From contig JAFAER010000223.1 of the NCBI GenBank assembly GCA_023423895.1, forward strand, positions 62,001 through 126,000: DNA of 64,000 bases, given 5' to 3'. Each line of letters begins with the position of its first letter. Position 1 is the first letter of the stretch. Positions 40,935-50,036 of this stretch are shown here, one piece after another. Under the pieces are notes generated by a model, which saw only the letters and a list, made by a program, of their open reading frames with translations, had not been told where the DNA came from and searched no databases. Position numbers and translations under genes: made by a program. The DNA comes from Pseudomonadota bacterium (GTDB taxonomy: Bacteria > Myxococcota_A > Polyangia > Polyangiales > Polyangiaceae).

Positions 40935-42017
40935 TCATGCAAGCGCGACGACCTGCTTGATCCCATTCGGTCGGCGTAGGAGCTCGGGCGCGTTTTCGAG
41001 CGGCGCGCGCTCCGTGATCAGACCTCGAATCGCGTCAGGGAACACACCCATGAACTGTTCGAGCTGGCGCACAGCGGCTTCGAACGCTGCACGCGAGGCG
41101 TTCACCGTCCCGAAGAGCACCTGATTCTTCAGAACGATGTCGCGCATGATGCCGTCGAGGTCGACCTCGATGGGCTTCCGCGAGGCGGGAACGCCGCTGA
41201 GGACGAAGACGCCGTTCGGCGCGAGCGTGGAGAGCGCGCCGAAAGCGACCTTCGCCGTTCCGACCGCCTCGAAGATGACGTCTGCGGGCCCGATGCGCGC
41301 CGGGAGGTCCGCAAGTGTCGTGTCGCGCGCCGACACGTAGTCGGCCCCGAAGGAGCGGGTCAGACGAGCCCGATCGCTGTCGGCGGGTTCGAGCGAATAC
41401 ACGGACGTCTTGATGTTCCGCGTCAAGAGCATCATGGCGGCGAGAAGCCCGATCGGTCCAGCGCCGAGCACGAGCGCCCGCAGCCCGAGCGGCTCCCATG
41501 GGTAACGCCGCAAGATGGTGTCCAGGTCGAGGGCTGCTTTGGCCGCGATCGTGAGCGGCTCCACGAGCACACCGACGTCGGCGAGCCGTCGCGGAACGCG
41601 CACCAGGTAGCGCTCGTCCTCGACCACGAGCTCGGTCATGTAGCCATCGGCTCGGAGGATGCCCCGCTCGACGAACCCGCCGGAGACACAGAAATCCTGT
41701 CGGCCCGCGCGGCACGCAACGCACGTGGGGGCACCGCAGGGGCGACGTACGGTGAGCGCGACCAGATCTCCCGCTTCCAGCGTCCGAACGGCGGGGCCCA
41801 CGTCGGTGACCTCTCCCAGCGCTTCGTGTCCGAGCACGAGCCGTTCGCTTCCGGGTGCAGGCGTTCCGTAGTGAAAGTCGCAGATCTCGCGGTCCGTTCC
41901 GCAAATGCCGACCTCTCGGATCCGAACGCTGACGTCGTGCTCATCTCGTCGAACCGGGGGCGGAACATCGATCATCCGCAGCGCACGTTGTCCTGGAAAG
42001 ACGGCCATCGCTCGCAT
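40935..42017 (-). CDS. Glucose 1-dehydrogenase-like zinc-dependent MDR dehydrogenase
   Basis: 360 residues from the ATG at 42017 (GGAGGTGA five bases upstream). Catalytic zinc residues sit in VGICGTDREICDFHYG and LVLGHEALGEV, and the structural zinc cysteines in CGAPTCVACRAGRQDFCVSG. The Rossmann motif is LVLGAGPIGLLAAMML. The features RRPCG, GFVERGILRADGYMTELVVE, RLADVGVLVEPLTIAAKA and FGTVNASRAAFEAAVRQLEQ match archaeal and bacterial glucose dehydrogenases of the Glu_dehyd_C type. It oxidises an aldose to its lactone. Gene position ahead of dehydratase, kinase and aldolase supports glucose or galactose as substrate; no lactonase is seen. Confidence 0.88.
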   Translation of the reverse strand: MRAMAVFPGQRALRMIDVPPPVRRDEHDVSVRIREVGICGTDREICDFHYGTPAPGSERLVLGHEALGEVTDVGPAVRTLEAGDLVALTVRRPCGAPTCVACRAGRQDFCVSGGFVERGILRADGYMTELVVEDERYLVRVPRRLADVGVLVEPLTIAAKAALDLDTILRRYPWEPLGLRALVLGAGPIGLLAAMMLLTRNIKTSVYSLEPADSDRARLTRSFGADYVSARDTTLADLPARIGPADVIFEAVGTAKVAFGALSTLAPNGVFVLSGVPASRKPIEVDLDGIMRDIVLKNQVLFGTVNASRAAFEAAVRQLEQFMGVFPDAIRGLITERAPLENAPELLRRPNGIKQVVALA

Positions 42018-42140
42018 GTCGTCACCTCCGCCGATTGCGAATGTGTCGAAGCATCCGACGTGCCGCGAGATGGCGACGACTCGTGTCGCACCCCGCGCGC
42101 CCGGCCAACGGCGCACGTTGCAGGTTGCGAGTGAGTCCCC

Positions 42141-43991
42141 ATGATGCTCCGCATGCCGGCCGCCATCGAAGACTACGGGCTCATCGGGGACGCCACGACG
42201 GTCGCGTTGGTCTCGCGCCATGGCTCGATTGACTGGCTCTGCCTGCCGCGAATCGACTCGGATGCGTCGTTCGCGAAGTTGCTGGGCAACGACCGCCACG
42301 GCTACTGGGTGCTCCGACCGGCGGCGCCGATCCGGGACATCCAGCGTCACTATCGCCCGGACACACTCGTCCTCGAGAGCGAGATTACGAACGGTGAGGG
42401 CCGCGTGCGCATCATCGACTTCATGCCTCCAGGCAACGCCGAGCACGACATCATCCGCATCGTCGAGGGGCTCGAGGGCGAGATGCCGATGCACGGCGAT
42501 CTCAAGGTGCGCTTCGGATACGGCGCACACATCCCGTGGACCAGGGCGAGCGATCGCCACGCGACGCTGACGTCCGGACCGAACTCGCTCCTCTTCAGCA
42601 GCCCGGTCGCCGTCGAGCCGGATTGGGAGGCCGCACGCCTCGAGACGAACTTCGTCGCGCGAGCCGGCGAACGCTACGCGTTTGCGCTCACCTTCTACCC
42701 ATCGCACCAGAGCCCGCCCGAACAGGAGATCGACGCCGAAGCCGAGCTCGCTCGGACCGAGCGCCATTGGAGAGACTGGGCGAGCCGGTGCACCTACCAA
42801 GGGCGGTTCCGCGACGCGGTCGTGCGCTCGCTGGTCACGCTGAAGGCGCTCACCTACGAGCCGACCGGCGGCATCGTAGCTGCGCCGACGACCTCGCTGC
42901 CCGAGGAGCTCGGCGGTGTTCGCAACTGGGACTACCGCTATTGCTGGCTACGCGACGCGAGCCTGACGCTCGAGGCGCTGATGCGAGGCGGATACCTCGA
43001 CGAAGCCAGGGCGTGGCGTGATTGGTTGATGCGCGCCGTCGCGGGGGCCCCAGCCCAGCTTCAGATCATGTACGGCATCGCTGGCGAGCATCGCCTTCAC
43101 GAGATGGAGCTCCCCTGGCTTCCAGGCTACGAGGACTCGCGCCCCGTTCGCATCGGCAACGGGGCCTACGACCAGTTCCAGCTCGACGTCTACGGCGAGG
43201 TGCTCAACACGTTGTACGACGCGCATGTCCGCGGCATCCCGGACCTGCCGGACACGTGGGGACCGATCCTCGCGATCATCGACTTCGTCGAGCAAGCCTG
43301 GCAGCTGAAGGACGAGGGTATCTGGGAGGTGCGCGGAGGCGGCCGCCGTCACTTCACCCATTCGAAGCTCATGACCTGGGTGGCAGTCGATCGTGCCGTC
43401 CGTATGATCGAGGAGTTCGGTGTTGGAGGCGGTGACCCTCTCGTCGCGAAGCGGCTCCCTCGCTGGCGTGCGCTTCGTGAGCAGATCCGCAGCAACCTGC
43501 TGCAGCGCGGGTTCAATACGCGCATTGGAGCCTTCACGCAGTCGTATGGCTCGGACGCGCTCGACGCGAGCGTCCTCTTGATCCCGCACATGGGCTTCTT
43601 GCCCGCCGACGATCCGCGGATGCTCTCCACCGTCGCCGCGATCGAGAAGAAGCTCACCTGGGACGGGCTCGTGCTTCGATACTCGACCGAGACCGGCGTC
43701 GACGGGCTTCCAGGCCACGAGGCAACGTTCCTCATCTGCACCTTCTGGCTGGCCGACAACTACGCGATGGTCGGTCGTCTCGATGAAGCCGAGGCGCTGC
43801 TCGAGCGGCTCGTCTCACTCTCGAGCGACCTGGGGCTCCTCGCCGAGGAGTACCATCCGGAACTGCATCGGCAGCTCGGCAATTTCCCCCAAGCCTTCTC
43901 GCATGTCGGGCTCATCAACACGGCGCACCTCATCGAGGCGAAGCGTGCCGGCAGGGCCGTCGGAACGCCCGCGGCGATGCAGCTTCACTGA
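42141..43991 (+). CDS. Glycoside hydrolase family 15 enzyme (glucoamylase/trehalase-like)
   Basis: 616 residues, no signal peptide. It has the N-terminal beta-sandwich of bacterial GH15 (AIEDYGLIGDATTVALVSRH, GSIDWLCLPRIDSDASFAKL) and an (alpha/alpha)6 barrel with GGVRNWDYRYCWLRDASLTL. The catalytic acids lie in KDEGIWEVRG and LLAEEYHPE. Intracellular enzymes of this shape cleave trehalose or short alpha-glucans to glucose. It diverges, with a 123-bp gap, from the glucose dehydrogenase gene, so glucose released here could feed straight into that route. Starts at 42141 or 42144 cannot be separated. Confidence 0.92.
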   Translation: MMLRMPAAIEDYGLIGDATTVALVSRHGSIDWLCLPRIDSDASFAKLLGNDRHGYWVLRPAAPIRDIQRHYRPDTLVLESEITNGEGRVRIIDFMPPGNAEHDIIRIVEGLEGEMPMHGDLKVRFGYGAHIPWTRASDRHATLTSGPNSLLFSSPVAVEPDWEAARLETNFVARAGERYAFALTFYPSHQSPPEQEIDAEAELARTERHWRDWASRCTYQGRFRDAVVRSLVTLKALTYEPTGGIVAAPTTSLPEELGGVRNWDYRYCWLRDASLTLEALMRGGYLDEARAWRDWLMRAVAGAPAQLQIMYGIAGEHRLHEMELPWLPGYEDSRPVRIGNGAYDQFQLDVYGEVLNTLYDAHVRGIPDLPDTWGPILAIIDFVEQAWQLKDEGIWEVRGGGRRHFTHSKLMTWVAVDRAVRMIEEFGVGGGDPLVAKRLPRWRALREQIRSNLLQRGFNTRIGAFTQSYGSDALDASVLLIPHMGFLPADDPRMLSTVAAIEKKLTWDGLVLRYSTETGVDGLPGHEATFLICTFWLADNYAMVGRLDEAEALLERLVSLSSDLGLLAEEYHPELHRQLGNFPQAFSHVGLINTAHLIEAKRAGRAVGTPAAMQLH

Positions 43992-45037
43992 CCTACAGCG
44001 GTCGGGGCGGAGGCTCGGAACGCCGACGGGCTCTGTCCGGTCCATTCCTTGAAGGCGCGCGCGAAGCTCTTGTCGTTCGTGAACCCGATCATCCGGACGA
44101 GCTGCTTGATCGGGATGTTCGTGCGCCTCAGGAGCTCGCATGCGCGTTCGCGGCGTGCGTGGTCCTTGAGCGTCTGCAGCGACGCGCCTTCGTTCGCGAG
44201 CTGTCGGTGGAGCGACCGCACCGAGACGTGCAGCGCTGCGGCGATCGCTTCGGCCGTGGCGGGATGGCGGCTCGGGTCCTTCAGGTACGCGCGGACGCGA
44301 TCGACGAGCAGGCGATCGCGCCGGTACTGCCGGACGGTGAGAGGCAGCGCGTGTTTCAGCATCTGATCGAGCGCCGCCTCGTCGCGCTTCGGAGGCAGGA
44401 CGAGGTAACGTGGATCGAAGACCATGCTCGCCGTCGACTGGTCGAAGCGCGCCGGGCCCGGGAAGAGGAAGCGATACGTGCTCGCGTGCGGCGGGGGAGC
44501 GAACGGGAAGGTGACCTCCGCGAGCGGCAGTTGCGAGTCGACGAGCCAGCAGGCGTAGCCGTGGACGTAGCGCAGGCTGGTGAGGAGGCAGAACTCGCGC
44601 ATCGGTCCGAGGTCGCGGCGCTCCTCGATCCAGAGGCGTGCGGACTCCGAGCTCTCGTCGAGGTGGAGCACGATGTCGTCCGTGAGCAGCGCGTGGTGCC
44701 GACACCATCGCTTGAGCGCAACCCGGAGAGTCGGCGAGGCCCGCGAAGCTCGACACAACATCCCGTAGGTTCCCCACGGGAGGCGCCGCGTGAACCACCC
44801 GAGCGCCTCGTCGTCGAGCTCCTGCATCGCGGTGGCTGAGATTGTCTCCATCTGGTCGGCGTCGATCCGCGTGCGCTCCTCGCGGAGCTGCGCGCGCGTG
44901 ATGCGGGCGCGGGCCAGCGCGTGGTCGGGGGAGAGGCCGTATTTCTCGTAGGCGAGGACGATCGTGCGCACGAACGCGATCGGCGTCTCCGCGCGCCGAC
45001 GCGGGATGGGGCGAGCTTTGGGCGCGCGGCGACCCAT
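43985..45037 (-). CDS. AraC-family regulator with arabinose-binding-like N-domain
   Basis: 350 residues from the ATG at 45037. The N-terminal region (about 20-215) resembles the Arabinose_bd domain of the OruR group (VRTIVLAYEKYGLSPDHALA, TYGMLCRASRASPTLRVALK, VHGYACWLVDSQLPLAEVTF). The C-terminal HTH_18 has both helix-turn-helix units: ATAEAIAAALHVSVRSLHRQ and LLRRTNIPIKQLVRMIGFTN followed by DKSFARAFKEWTGQSPSAFR. It diverges from the isovaleryl-CoA dehydrogenase gene (128 bp apart), so it probably controls the leucine/isovalerate operon, although liu operons in other groups often use MerR-type LiuR instead. Confidence 0.9.
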   Translation of the reverse strand: MGRRAPKARPIPRRRAETPIAFVRTIVLAYEKYGLSPDHALARARITRAQLREERTRIDADQMETISATAMQELDDEALGWFTRRLPWGTYGMLCRASRASPTLRVALKRWCRHHALLTDDIVLHLDESSESARLWIEERRDLGPMREFCLLTSLRYVHGYACWLVDSQLPLAEVTFPFAPPPHASTYRFLFPGPARFDQSTASMVFDPRYLVLPPKRDEAALDQMLKHALPLTVRQYRRDRLLVDRVRAYLKDPSRHPATAEAIAAALHVSVRSLHRQLANEGASLQTLKDHARRERACELLRRTNIPIKQLVRMIGFTNDKSFARAFKEWTGQSPSAFRASAPTAVGQ

Positions 45038-45164
45038 GGCCGAGAGCTTGGTGCACCTTGGCACGATTTGCAACCTCCCTGGCCGATTCTGCGACCTCTC
45101 GCGCCGTACGCTTCTCGAGCCGCCGGGCGGCTGTCGCTGCCGGCGCTCACGGAGGTTCCCGGCA

Positions 45165-46343
45165 ATGACGCAGTTCAGTGAGCTCGGATTCGAGCTCGGC
45201 GAGACGATCGACGCGCTCCGCGCCACGGTTCGCCGCTTCGCGGACAAGGAAATCGCGCCGCGTGCGGCCGAGATCGATCGGCAGAACCTGTTCCCCGCGG
45301 ACCTCTGGAAGAAGCTCGGTGACCTCGGCCTGCACGGCATGACCGTGGCGGAGGAGTACGGCGGCAACAACCTCGGCTACCTCGCGCACATCGTCGCGAT
45401 GGAGGAGGTCTCCCGCGCGTCGGCGTCGGTCGCGCTCTCGTACGGCGCGCACTCGAACCTCTGCGTGAACCAGATTCACCGGAACGGAAACGAGGAGCAG
45501 AAGAAGAGGTTCCTCCCGAAGCTCGTCTCCGGTGAGTTCGTCGGCGCGCTCGCGATGAGCGAGCCGAACGCGGGCTCGGACGTCGTCAGCATGCAGCTCC
45601 GCGCCGACAAGAAGGGCGACCGCTACCTGCTCAACGGCTCGAAGATGTGGATCACGAACGGCGGCGAGGCCGACGTGATGGTCGTCTACGCGAAGACCGA
45701 TCCCGAAGCGGGGCCGAAGGGCATCACCGCGTTCTGCGTCGAGAAGGGCTCGAAGGGGCTCTCGTTCGGCGAGAAGCTCGACAAGCTCGGCATGCGCGGC
45801 TCGAACACGTATCCCGTGTTCTTCGAGGACTGCGAGGTGCCGGAGGAGAACGTGCTCGGCGCGGTCAACAACGGCGTGCGCGTCCTCATGTCCGGGCTCG
45901 ATTACGAGCGCGCCGTCCTGGCGGGCGGGCCGCTCGGCATCATGCGCTCCTGCCTCGACGTGACCTTGCCCTACGTGCACGAGCGCAAGCAGTTCGGCCA
46001 GAGCATCGGCACCTTCCAGCTCATCCAGGCGAAGCTCGCCGACATGTACACGACGTGGAACGCGTGCCGCGCGCTCGTCTACGCCGTCGGACGCGCGTGC
46101 GACCGTTCCGATCATTCGCGTTCGCTCCGCAAGGACGCCGCCGGCGCGATCCTCTACGCGGCCGAGAAGGCGACGTGGATGGCGCTCGAGGCGATCCAGA
46201 TCCTCGGCGGCAACGGCTACATCAACGAGTATCCGACGCCGCGCCTGCTGCGCGACGCGAAGCTCTACGAGATCGGCGCGGGCACGTCGGAGATCCGGCG
46301 GATGCTCATCGGCCGCGAGCTCTTCGCCGAGACGGGCGGCTGA
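45165..46343 (+). CDS. liuA: Isovaleryl-CoA dehydrogenase
   Basis: 392 residues from the ATG at 45165 (GGAGG nine bases upstream). FAD acyl-CoA dehydrogenase signatures: GALAMSEPNAGSDVVSMQLR, GSKMWITNGGEADVMVVYAK, RKQFGQSIGTFQLIQAKLAD and IQILGGNGYINEYPTPRLLR. The catalytic base is in GLDYERAVLAGGPLGIM (Glu249), the position used by isovaleryl-CoA dehydrogenase, rather than the usual C-terminal Glu. It oxidises isovaleryl-CoA to 3-methylcrotonyl-CoA and passes electrons to ETF. First gene of a four-gene operon. Confidence 0.95.
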   Translation: MTQFSELGFELGETIDALRATVRRFADKEIAPRAAEIDRQNLFPADLWKKLGDLGLHGMTVAEEYGGNNLGYLAHIVAMEEVSRASASVALSYGAHSNLCVNQIHRNGNEEQKKRFLPKLVSGEFVGALAMSEPNAGSDVVSMQLRADKKGDRYLLNGSKMWITNGGEADVMVVYAKTDPEAGPKGITAFCVEKGSKGLSFGEKLDKLGMRGSNTYPVFFEDCEVPEENVLGAVNNGVRVLMSGLDYERAVLAGGPLGIMRSCLDVTLPYVHERKQFGQSIGTFQLIQAKLADMYTTWNACRALVYAVGRACDRSDHSRSLRKDAAGAILYAAEKATWMALEAIQILGGNGYINEYPTPRLLRDAKLYEIGAGTSEIRRMLIGRELFAETGG

Positions 46344-46413
46344 TCGCCACGCGCGAACCCGCCGCGAGAGAAGCGTCCGACAACAGCCGCCTGGAAGTCG
46401 CCCGAAAGAAGCC

Positions 46414-48021
46414 ATGACGACCCTCAACTCCCGCATCGACACCCGCTCTCCCGAGTTCCGCGCGAACGCCGAGACGATGCGCGGCCTCGTCGACGATCTC
46501 CGCGACAAGGTCGAGTCCATCCGTCTCGGTGGTCCGGCCGCCTCGCGCGAGAAACACATCGCGCGCGGCAAGCTCCTGCCGCGCGAGCGCGTCGAGCGCC
46601 TGCTCGATCCGGGCTCGCCGTTCCTCGAGATCGGTCAGCTCGCCGCGTTCGGGATGTACGACGGTGAGGCGCCCGGCGCGGGGATGATCGCCGGCATCGG
46701 CCGCATCCAGGGGCAGGAGTGCATGGTCGTCGCCAACGACGCGACGGTCAAAGGCGGCACCTACTACCCGATGACGGTGAAGAAACATCTCCGCGCGCAG
46801 GAGATCGCCGCCGAGAACCGCCTCACGTGCGTGTATCTCGTCGACTCCGGCGGCGCGAACCTGCCGAGGCAGGACGAGGTGTTCCCCGATCGCGAGCACT
46901 TCGGGCGCATCTTCTTCAACCAGGCGAACATGAGCGCGGCGGGCATCCCGCAGGTCGCCGTGGTCATGGGCTCGTGCACCGCGGGCGGCGCGTACGTGCC
47001 GGCGATGAGCGACGAGGCCGTCATCGTCAAGGAGCAGGGGACGATCTTCCTCGGCGGTCCGCCGCTCGTGAAGGCCGCCACCGGTGAGGTCGTCACGGCG
47101 GAAGACCTCGGCGGCGGTGATGTCCACACGCGCATCTCCGGCGTCGCCGATCATCTGGCCGACAACGATCGCCATGCGCTCTACATCGCGCGGCGCATCG
47201 TCGGGCATCTGAACAAGCAGAGGCCTGCCGGGCCGAAGCTCGAGCCGATCGAGGAGCCGAAGTACGACCCGCTCGAGATCCACGGCATCGTCCCGACGGA
47301 CACGCGCAAGCCGTACGACATTCGTGAGGTCATCGCGCGCATCGTCGACGGCTCGCGCTTCGACGAGTTCAAGGCGCGTTACGGCAGCACGCTCGTCACC
47401 GGGTTCGCGCACCTCTACGGGATCCCCGTCGGCATCGTCGCCAACAACGGCATCCTCTTCAGCGAGTCGGCGCAGAAGGGCGCGCACTTCATCGAGCTCT
47501 GCGCGCAGCGCGGCGTGCCGCTCCTGTTCCTGCAGAACATCACCGGCTTCATGGTCGGGCGCAAAGCCGAAAACGGCGGCATCGCGAAGGACGGCGCCAA
47601 GATGGTCACCGCGGTCGCGACGGCGCGCGTGCCGAAGATCACGATGATCCTCGGCGGGAGCTTCGGCGCGGGCAACTACGGCATGTGCGGCCGCGCGTAT
47701 TCGCCGCGCTTCCTCTGGATGTGGCCGAACGCGCGCATCGGCGTCATGGGCGGAGAGCAGGCGGCGTCCGTGCTCGCGACCGTGAAGCGTGACGGCATCG
47801 AGGCGAAGGGCGGCGCCTGGTCCAAAGAAGAGGAGGCCGCCTTCAAGGCGCCCATCCGCGACAAGTACGACTCGCAGGCGCATCCCTACTACGCCACGGC
47901 GCGGCTCTGGGACGACGGCGTGCTCGATCCCGCCGAGAGCCGCCGCGTCCTCGGCCTCTCCCTCGCTGCCACGCTGAACGCGCCCATCGAGCCGACGCAG
48001 TTCGGCGTCTTCCGGATGTGA
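46414..48021 (+). CDS. liuB: Methylcrotonyl-CoA carboxylase, beta (carboxyltransferase) subunit
   Basis: 535 residues. Carboxyltransferase landmarks: HIARGKLLPRERVERLLDPG, YYPMTVKKHLRAQEIAAENR, VYLVDSGGANLPRQDEVFPD, VAVVMGSCTAGGAYVPAMSD and NITGFMVGRKAENGGIAKDG. The segment SGGANLPRQ with FPDREHFGRIFFNQANMSAA is diagnostic for methylcrotonyl- rather than propionyl-CoA carboxylase. It transfers CO2 from carboxybiotin to 3-methylcrotonyl-CoA. It lies 70 bp after the dehydrogenase gene and ends in a GTGA overlap with the alpha-subunit gene. Confidence 0.96.
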   Translation: MTTLNSRIDTRSPEFRANAETMRGLVDDLRDKVESIRLGGPAASREKHIARGKLLPRERVERLLDPGSPFLEIGQLAAFGMYDGEAPGAGMIAGIGRIQGQECMVVANDATVKGGTYYPMTVKKHLRAQEIAAENRLTCVYLVDSGGANLPRQDEVFPDREHFGRIFFNQANMSAAGIPQVAVVMGSCTAGGAYVPAMSDEAVIVKEQGTIFLGGPPLVKAATGEVVTAEDLGGGDVHTRISGVADHLADNDRHALYIARRIVGHLNKQRPAGPKLEPIEEPKYDPLEIHGIVPTDTRKPYDIREVIARIVDGSRFDEFKARYGSTLVTGFAHLYGIPVGIVANNGILFSESAQKGAHFIELCAQRGVPLLFLQNITGFMVGRKAENGGIAKDGAKMVTAVATARVPKITMILGGSFGAGNYGMCGRAYSPRFLWMWPNARIGVMGGEQAASVLATVKRDGIEAKGGAWSKEEEAAFKAPIRDKYDSQAHPYYATARLWDDGVLDPAESRRVLGLSLAATLNAPIEPTQFGVFRM

Positions 48022-50036
48022 GAACGACCATGTTCCGATCGCTCCTCATCGCCAACCGTGGCGAAATCGCCTGCCGGATCATTCGCACCGCGCGCCGTCT
48101 CGGCATCGAGACGATCGCCGTCTACTCGGAGGCCGACGCCTCCGCGCGCCACGTGCGCCTCGCCGACCGTGCGTTCCTCCTCGGACCTGCCGCCGCGCGC
48201 GAGTCGTACCTCTCCGTCGAGAAGATCCTCGCGGTCGCCAAGGAGTCGGGCGCCGAGGCGATCCACCCGGGCTACGGCTTCCTCTCCGAGAACGCCGACT
48301 TCGCCGAGGCCTGCGCGCGCGCGGGCGTCGTCTTCGTCGGGCCGAGCGCTTCCTCCATCCGCGCGATGGGCTCGAAGTCCGAGGCCAAGTCGCTGATGGA
48401 GAAGTTCGACGTGCCGCTCACGCCGGGCTACCACGGCGACGATCAGGACCCGGCGCGCCTCGCGAAGGAGGCCGACCGCATCGGCTACCCCGTCCTCATC
48501 AAGGCGAGCGCGGGCGGCGGCGGCAAGGGGATGCGCCGCGTCGACGCGGCTGCGGACTTCGCGGCGGCGCTCGCGTCGTGTAAGCGCGAAGCGGCGAGCT
48601 CGTTCGGCTCCGACCACGTGCTCGTCGAGCGCTACATCGAGCGGCCGCGCCACATCGAGGTGCAGATCTTCGGCGATACGCACGGCAACTACGTCTACCT
48701 CTTCGAGCGCGACTGTTCGGTGCAGCGCCGGCATCAGAAGGTGCTCGAGGAAGCTCCGGCGCCGGGCATGACGGAAGAGCGGCGCGCCGCGATGGGGCGG
48801 AGCGCAGTCCGCGCAGCTCAAGCAGTGAGCTACGCGGGCGCGGGCACGGTCGAGTTCATCGCGGACCCGTCCGGAACCTTCTACTTCATGGAGATGAACA
48901 CGCGTCTCCAGGTCGAACATCCGGTGACGGAGCAGATCACCGGCATGGACCTGGTGGAGTGGCAGCTCCGCGTCGCGGCCGGTGAGAAGCTGCCGTGCAC
49001 GCAGGAGGAGCTGACGATCCGCGGCCACGCGATCGAGGCGCGCATCTACGCCGAGAACCCGGAGGCGGGCTTCCTTCCGTCGACGGGTCGGCTTGTCCAC
49101 CTCGTGCCTCCGGCGGAGTCCGAGCACGTGCGCGTCGATACGGGCGTCGAGCAGGGCGACGCGATCACCCCGCACTACGACCCGATGATCGCGAAGCTCA
49201 TCGTGTGGGGCGAAGACCGGAGCGAGGCGCTCGCGCGGATGGCGAGCGCGCTCGATCGCTACGAAATCGTCGGCGTCGCGAACAACGTCGAGTTCCTCGG
49301 ACGCCTCGTCCGCAGCGAGTCGTTCGCCAAGGCGAACCTAGACACCGCTCTCATCGAACGAGAGCGCGACGCGCTGCTCCCCGCGGAGCGGAAGATGCCC
49401 GAGAGCGCGTGGCTCGTCGCCGCCGCCGCGGAGCTCGCAAAGCGCACGGCCGCGGCATCGACGGAGGCGAGCCCCTGGGCGCCGCTCGACGGCTGGCGGA
49501 ATGGCGGACGCGCGGCGCAGCTCGTCGCAGTCCGGCACGGTGACGAGACGCGCGAGCTGTTCGCGCGGTTCGTGTCGAAGGGACACTGGGACGTCTCGGT
49601 GGGCAAGGCCGATGCTCCCGCCACCCGGCTCACGCTCGAGCAGGATGGCGGCCACGGCCTCCGCGTGACGATCGGCGACGCATCGCTGCATGCGAACGTC
49701 GTCGCGAACGGCGCGCACCTCCACGTCTTCCTCGGCGGAGCGCGGTGGGATCTCGAGGTCGTCGATCCGCTCTACGTCGAGTCGGACGCGGACAATAGCG
49801 TCGGCGGGCTCCGGGCGCCGATGCCGGGCAAGGTCATCGCGCACATCGCGAAGGAGGGCGCACGCGTCGACAAGGGCGCTCCGCTCCTCGTCGTCGAGGC
49901 GATGAAGATGGAGCTGACGATCTCGGCGCCGCGCGCCGGCGTCGTGAAGAGCTTCCTCTACGGAGTGGGCGAGCAGGTGAACGAGGGGGTCGAGCTCGTC
50001 AGCTTCGAGGAAGAGGAGAAGGAGAAGAAGCCTTGA
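48018..50036 (+). CDS. liuD: Methylcrotonyl-CoA carboxylase, alpha (biotin carboxylase/BCCP) subunit
   Basis: 672 residues from a GTG overlapping the previous stop; an ATG at 48030 (MFRSLLIANRGEIACR) is the other candidate. The biotin carboxylase part has LIANRGEIACRIIRTARRLG, the ATP-grasp glycine loop KASAGGGGKGMRRV, and EMNTRLQVEHPVTEQITGMD. The BCCP domain at the C-terminus carries VVEAMKMELTI, where Lys is biotinylated. The spacer is long, as in acyl-CoA carboxylase alpha chains. It carboxylates its own biotin with ATP and bicarbonate. It overlaps the lyase gene by 4 bp. Confidence 0.96.
   Translation: MRTTMFRSLLIANRGEIACRIIRTARRLGIETIAVYSEADASARHVRLADRAFLLGPAAARESYLSVEKILAVAKESGAEAIHPGYGFLSENADFAEACARAGVVFVGPSASSIRAMGSKSEAKSLMEKFDVPLTPGYHGDDQDPARLAKEADRIGYPVLIKASAGGGGKGMRRVDAAADFAAALASCKREAASSFGSDHVLVERYIERPRHIEVQIFGDTHGNYVYLFERDCSVQRRHQKVLEEAPAPGMTEERRAAMGRSAVRAAQAVSYAGAGTVEFIADPSGTFYFMEMNTRLQVEHPVTEQITGMDLVEWQLRVAAGEKLPCTQEELTIRGHAIEARIYAENPEAGFLPSTGRLVHLVPPAESEHVRVDTGVEQGDAITPHYDPMIAKLIVWGEDRSEALARMASALDRYEIVGVANNVEFLGRLVRSESFAKANLDTALIERERDALLPAERKMPESAWLVAAAAELAKRTAAASTEASPWAPLDGWRNGGRAAQLVAVRHGDETRELFARFVSKGHWDVSVGKADAPATRLTLEQDGGHGLRVTIGDASLHANVVANGAHLHVFLGGARWDLEVVDPLYVESDADNSVGGLRAPMPGKVIAHIAKEGARVDKGAPLLVVEAMKMELTISAPRAGVVKSFLYGVGEQVNEGVELVSFEEEEKEKKP

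Noticed and set aside
42018..42800. A long N-terminal extension of glucose dehydrogenase
   Set aside because: It lies over the GH15 gene on the opposite strand; GGAGGTGA before the ATG at 42017 marks the start.
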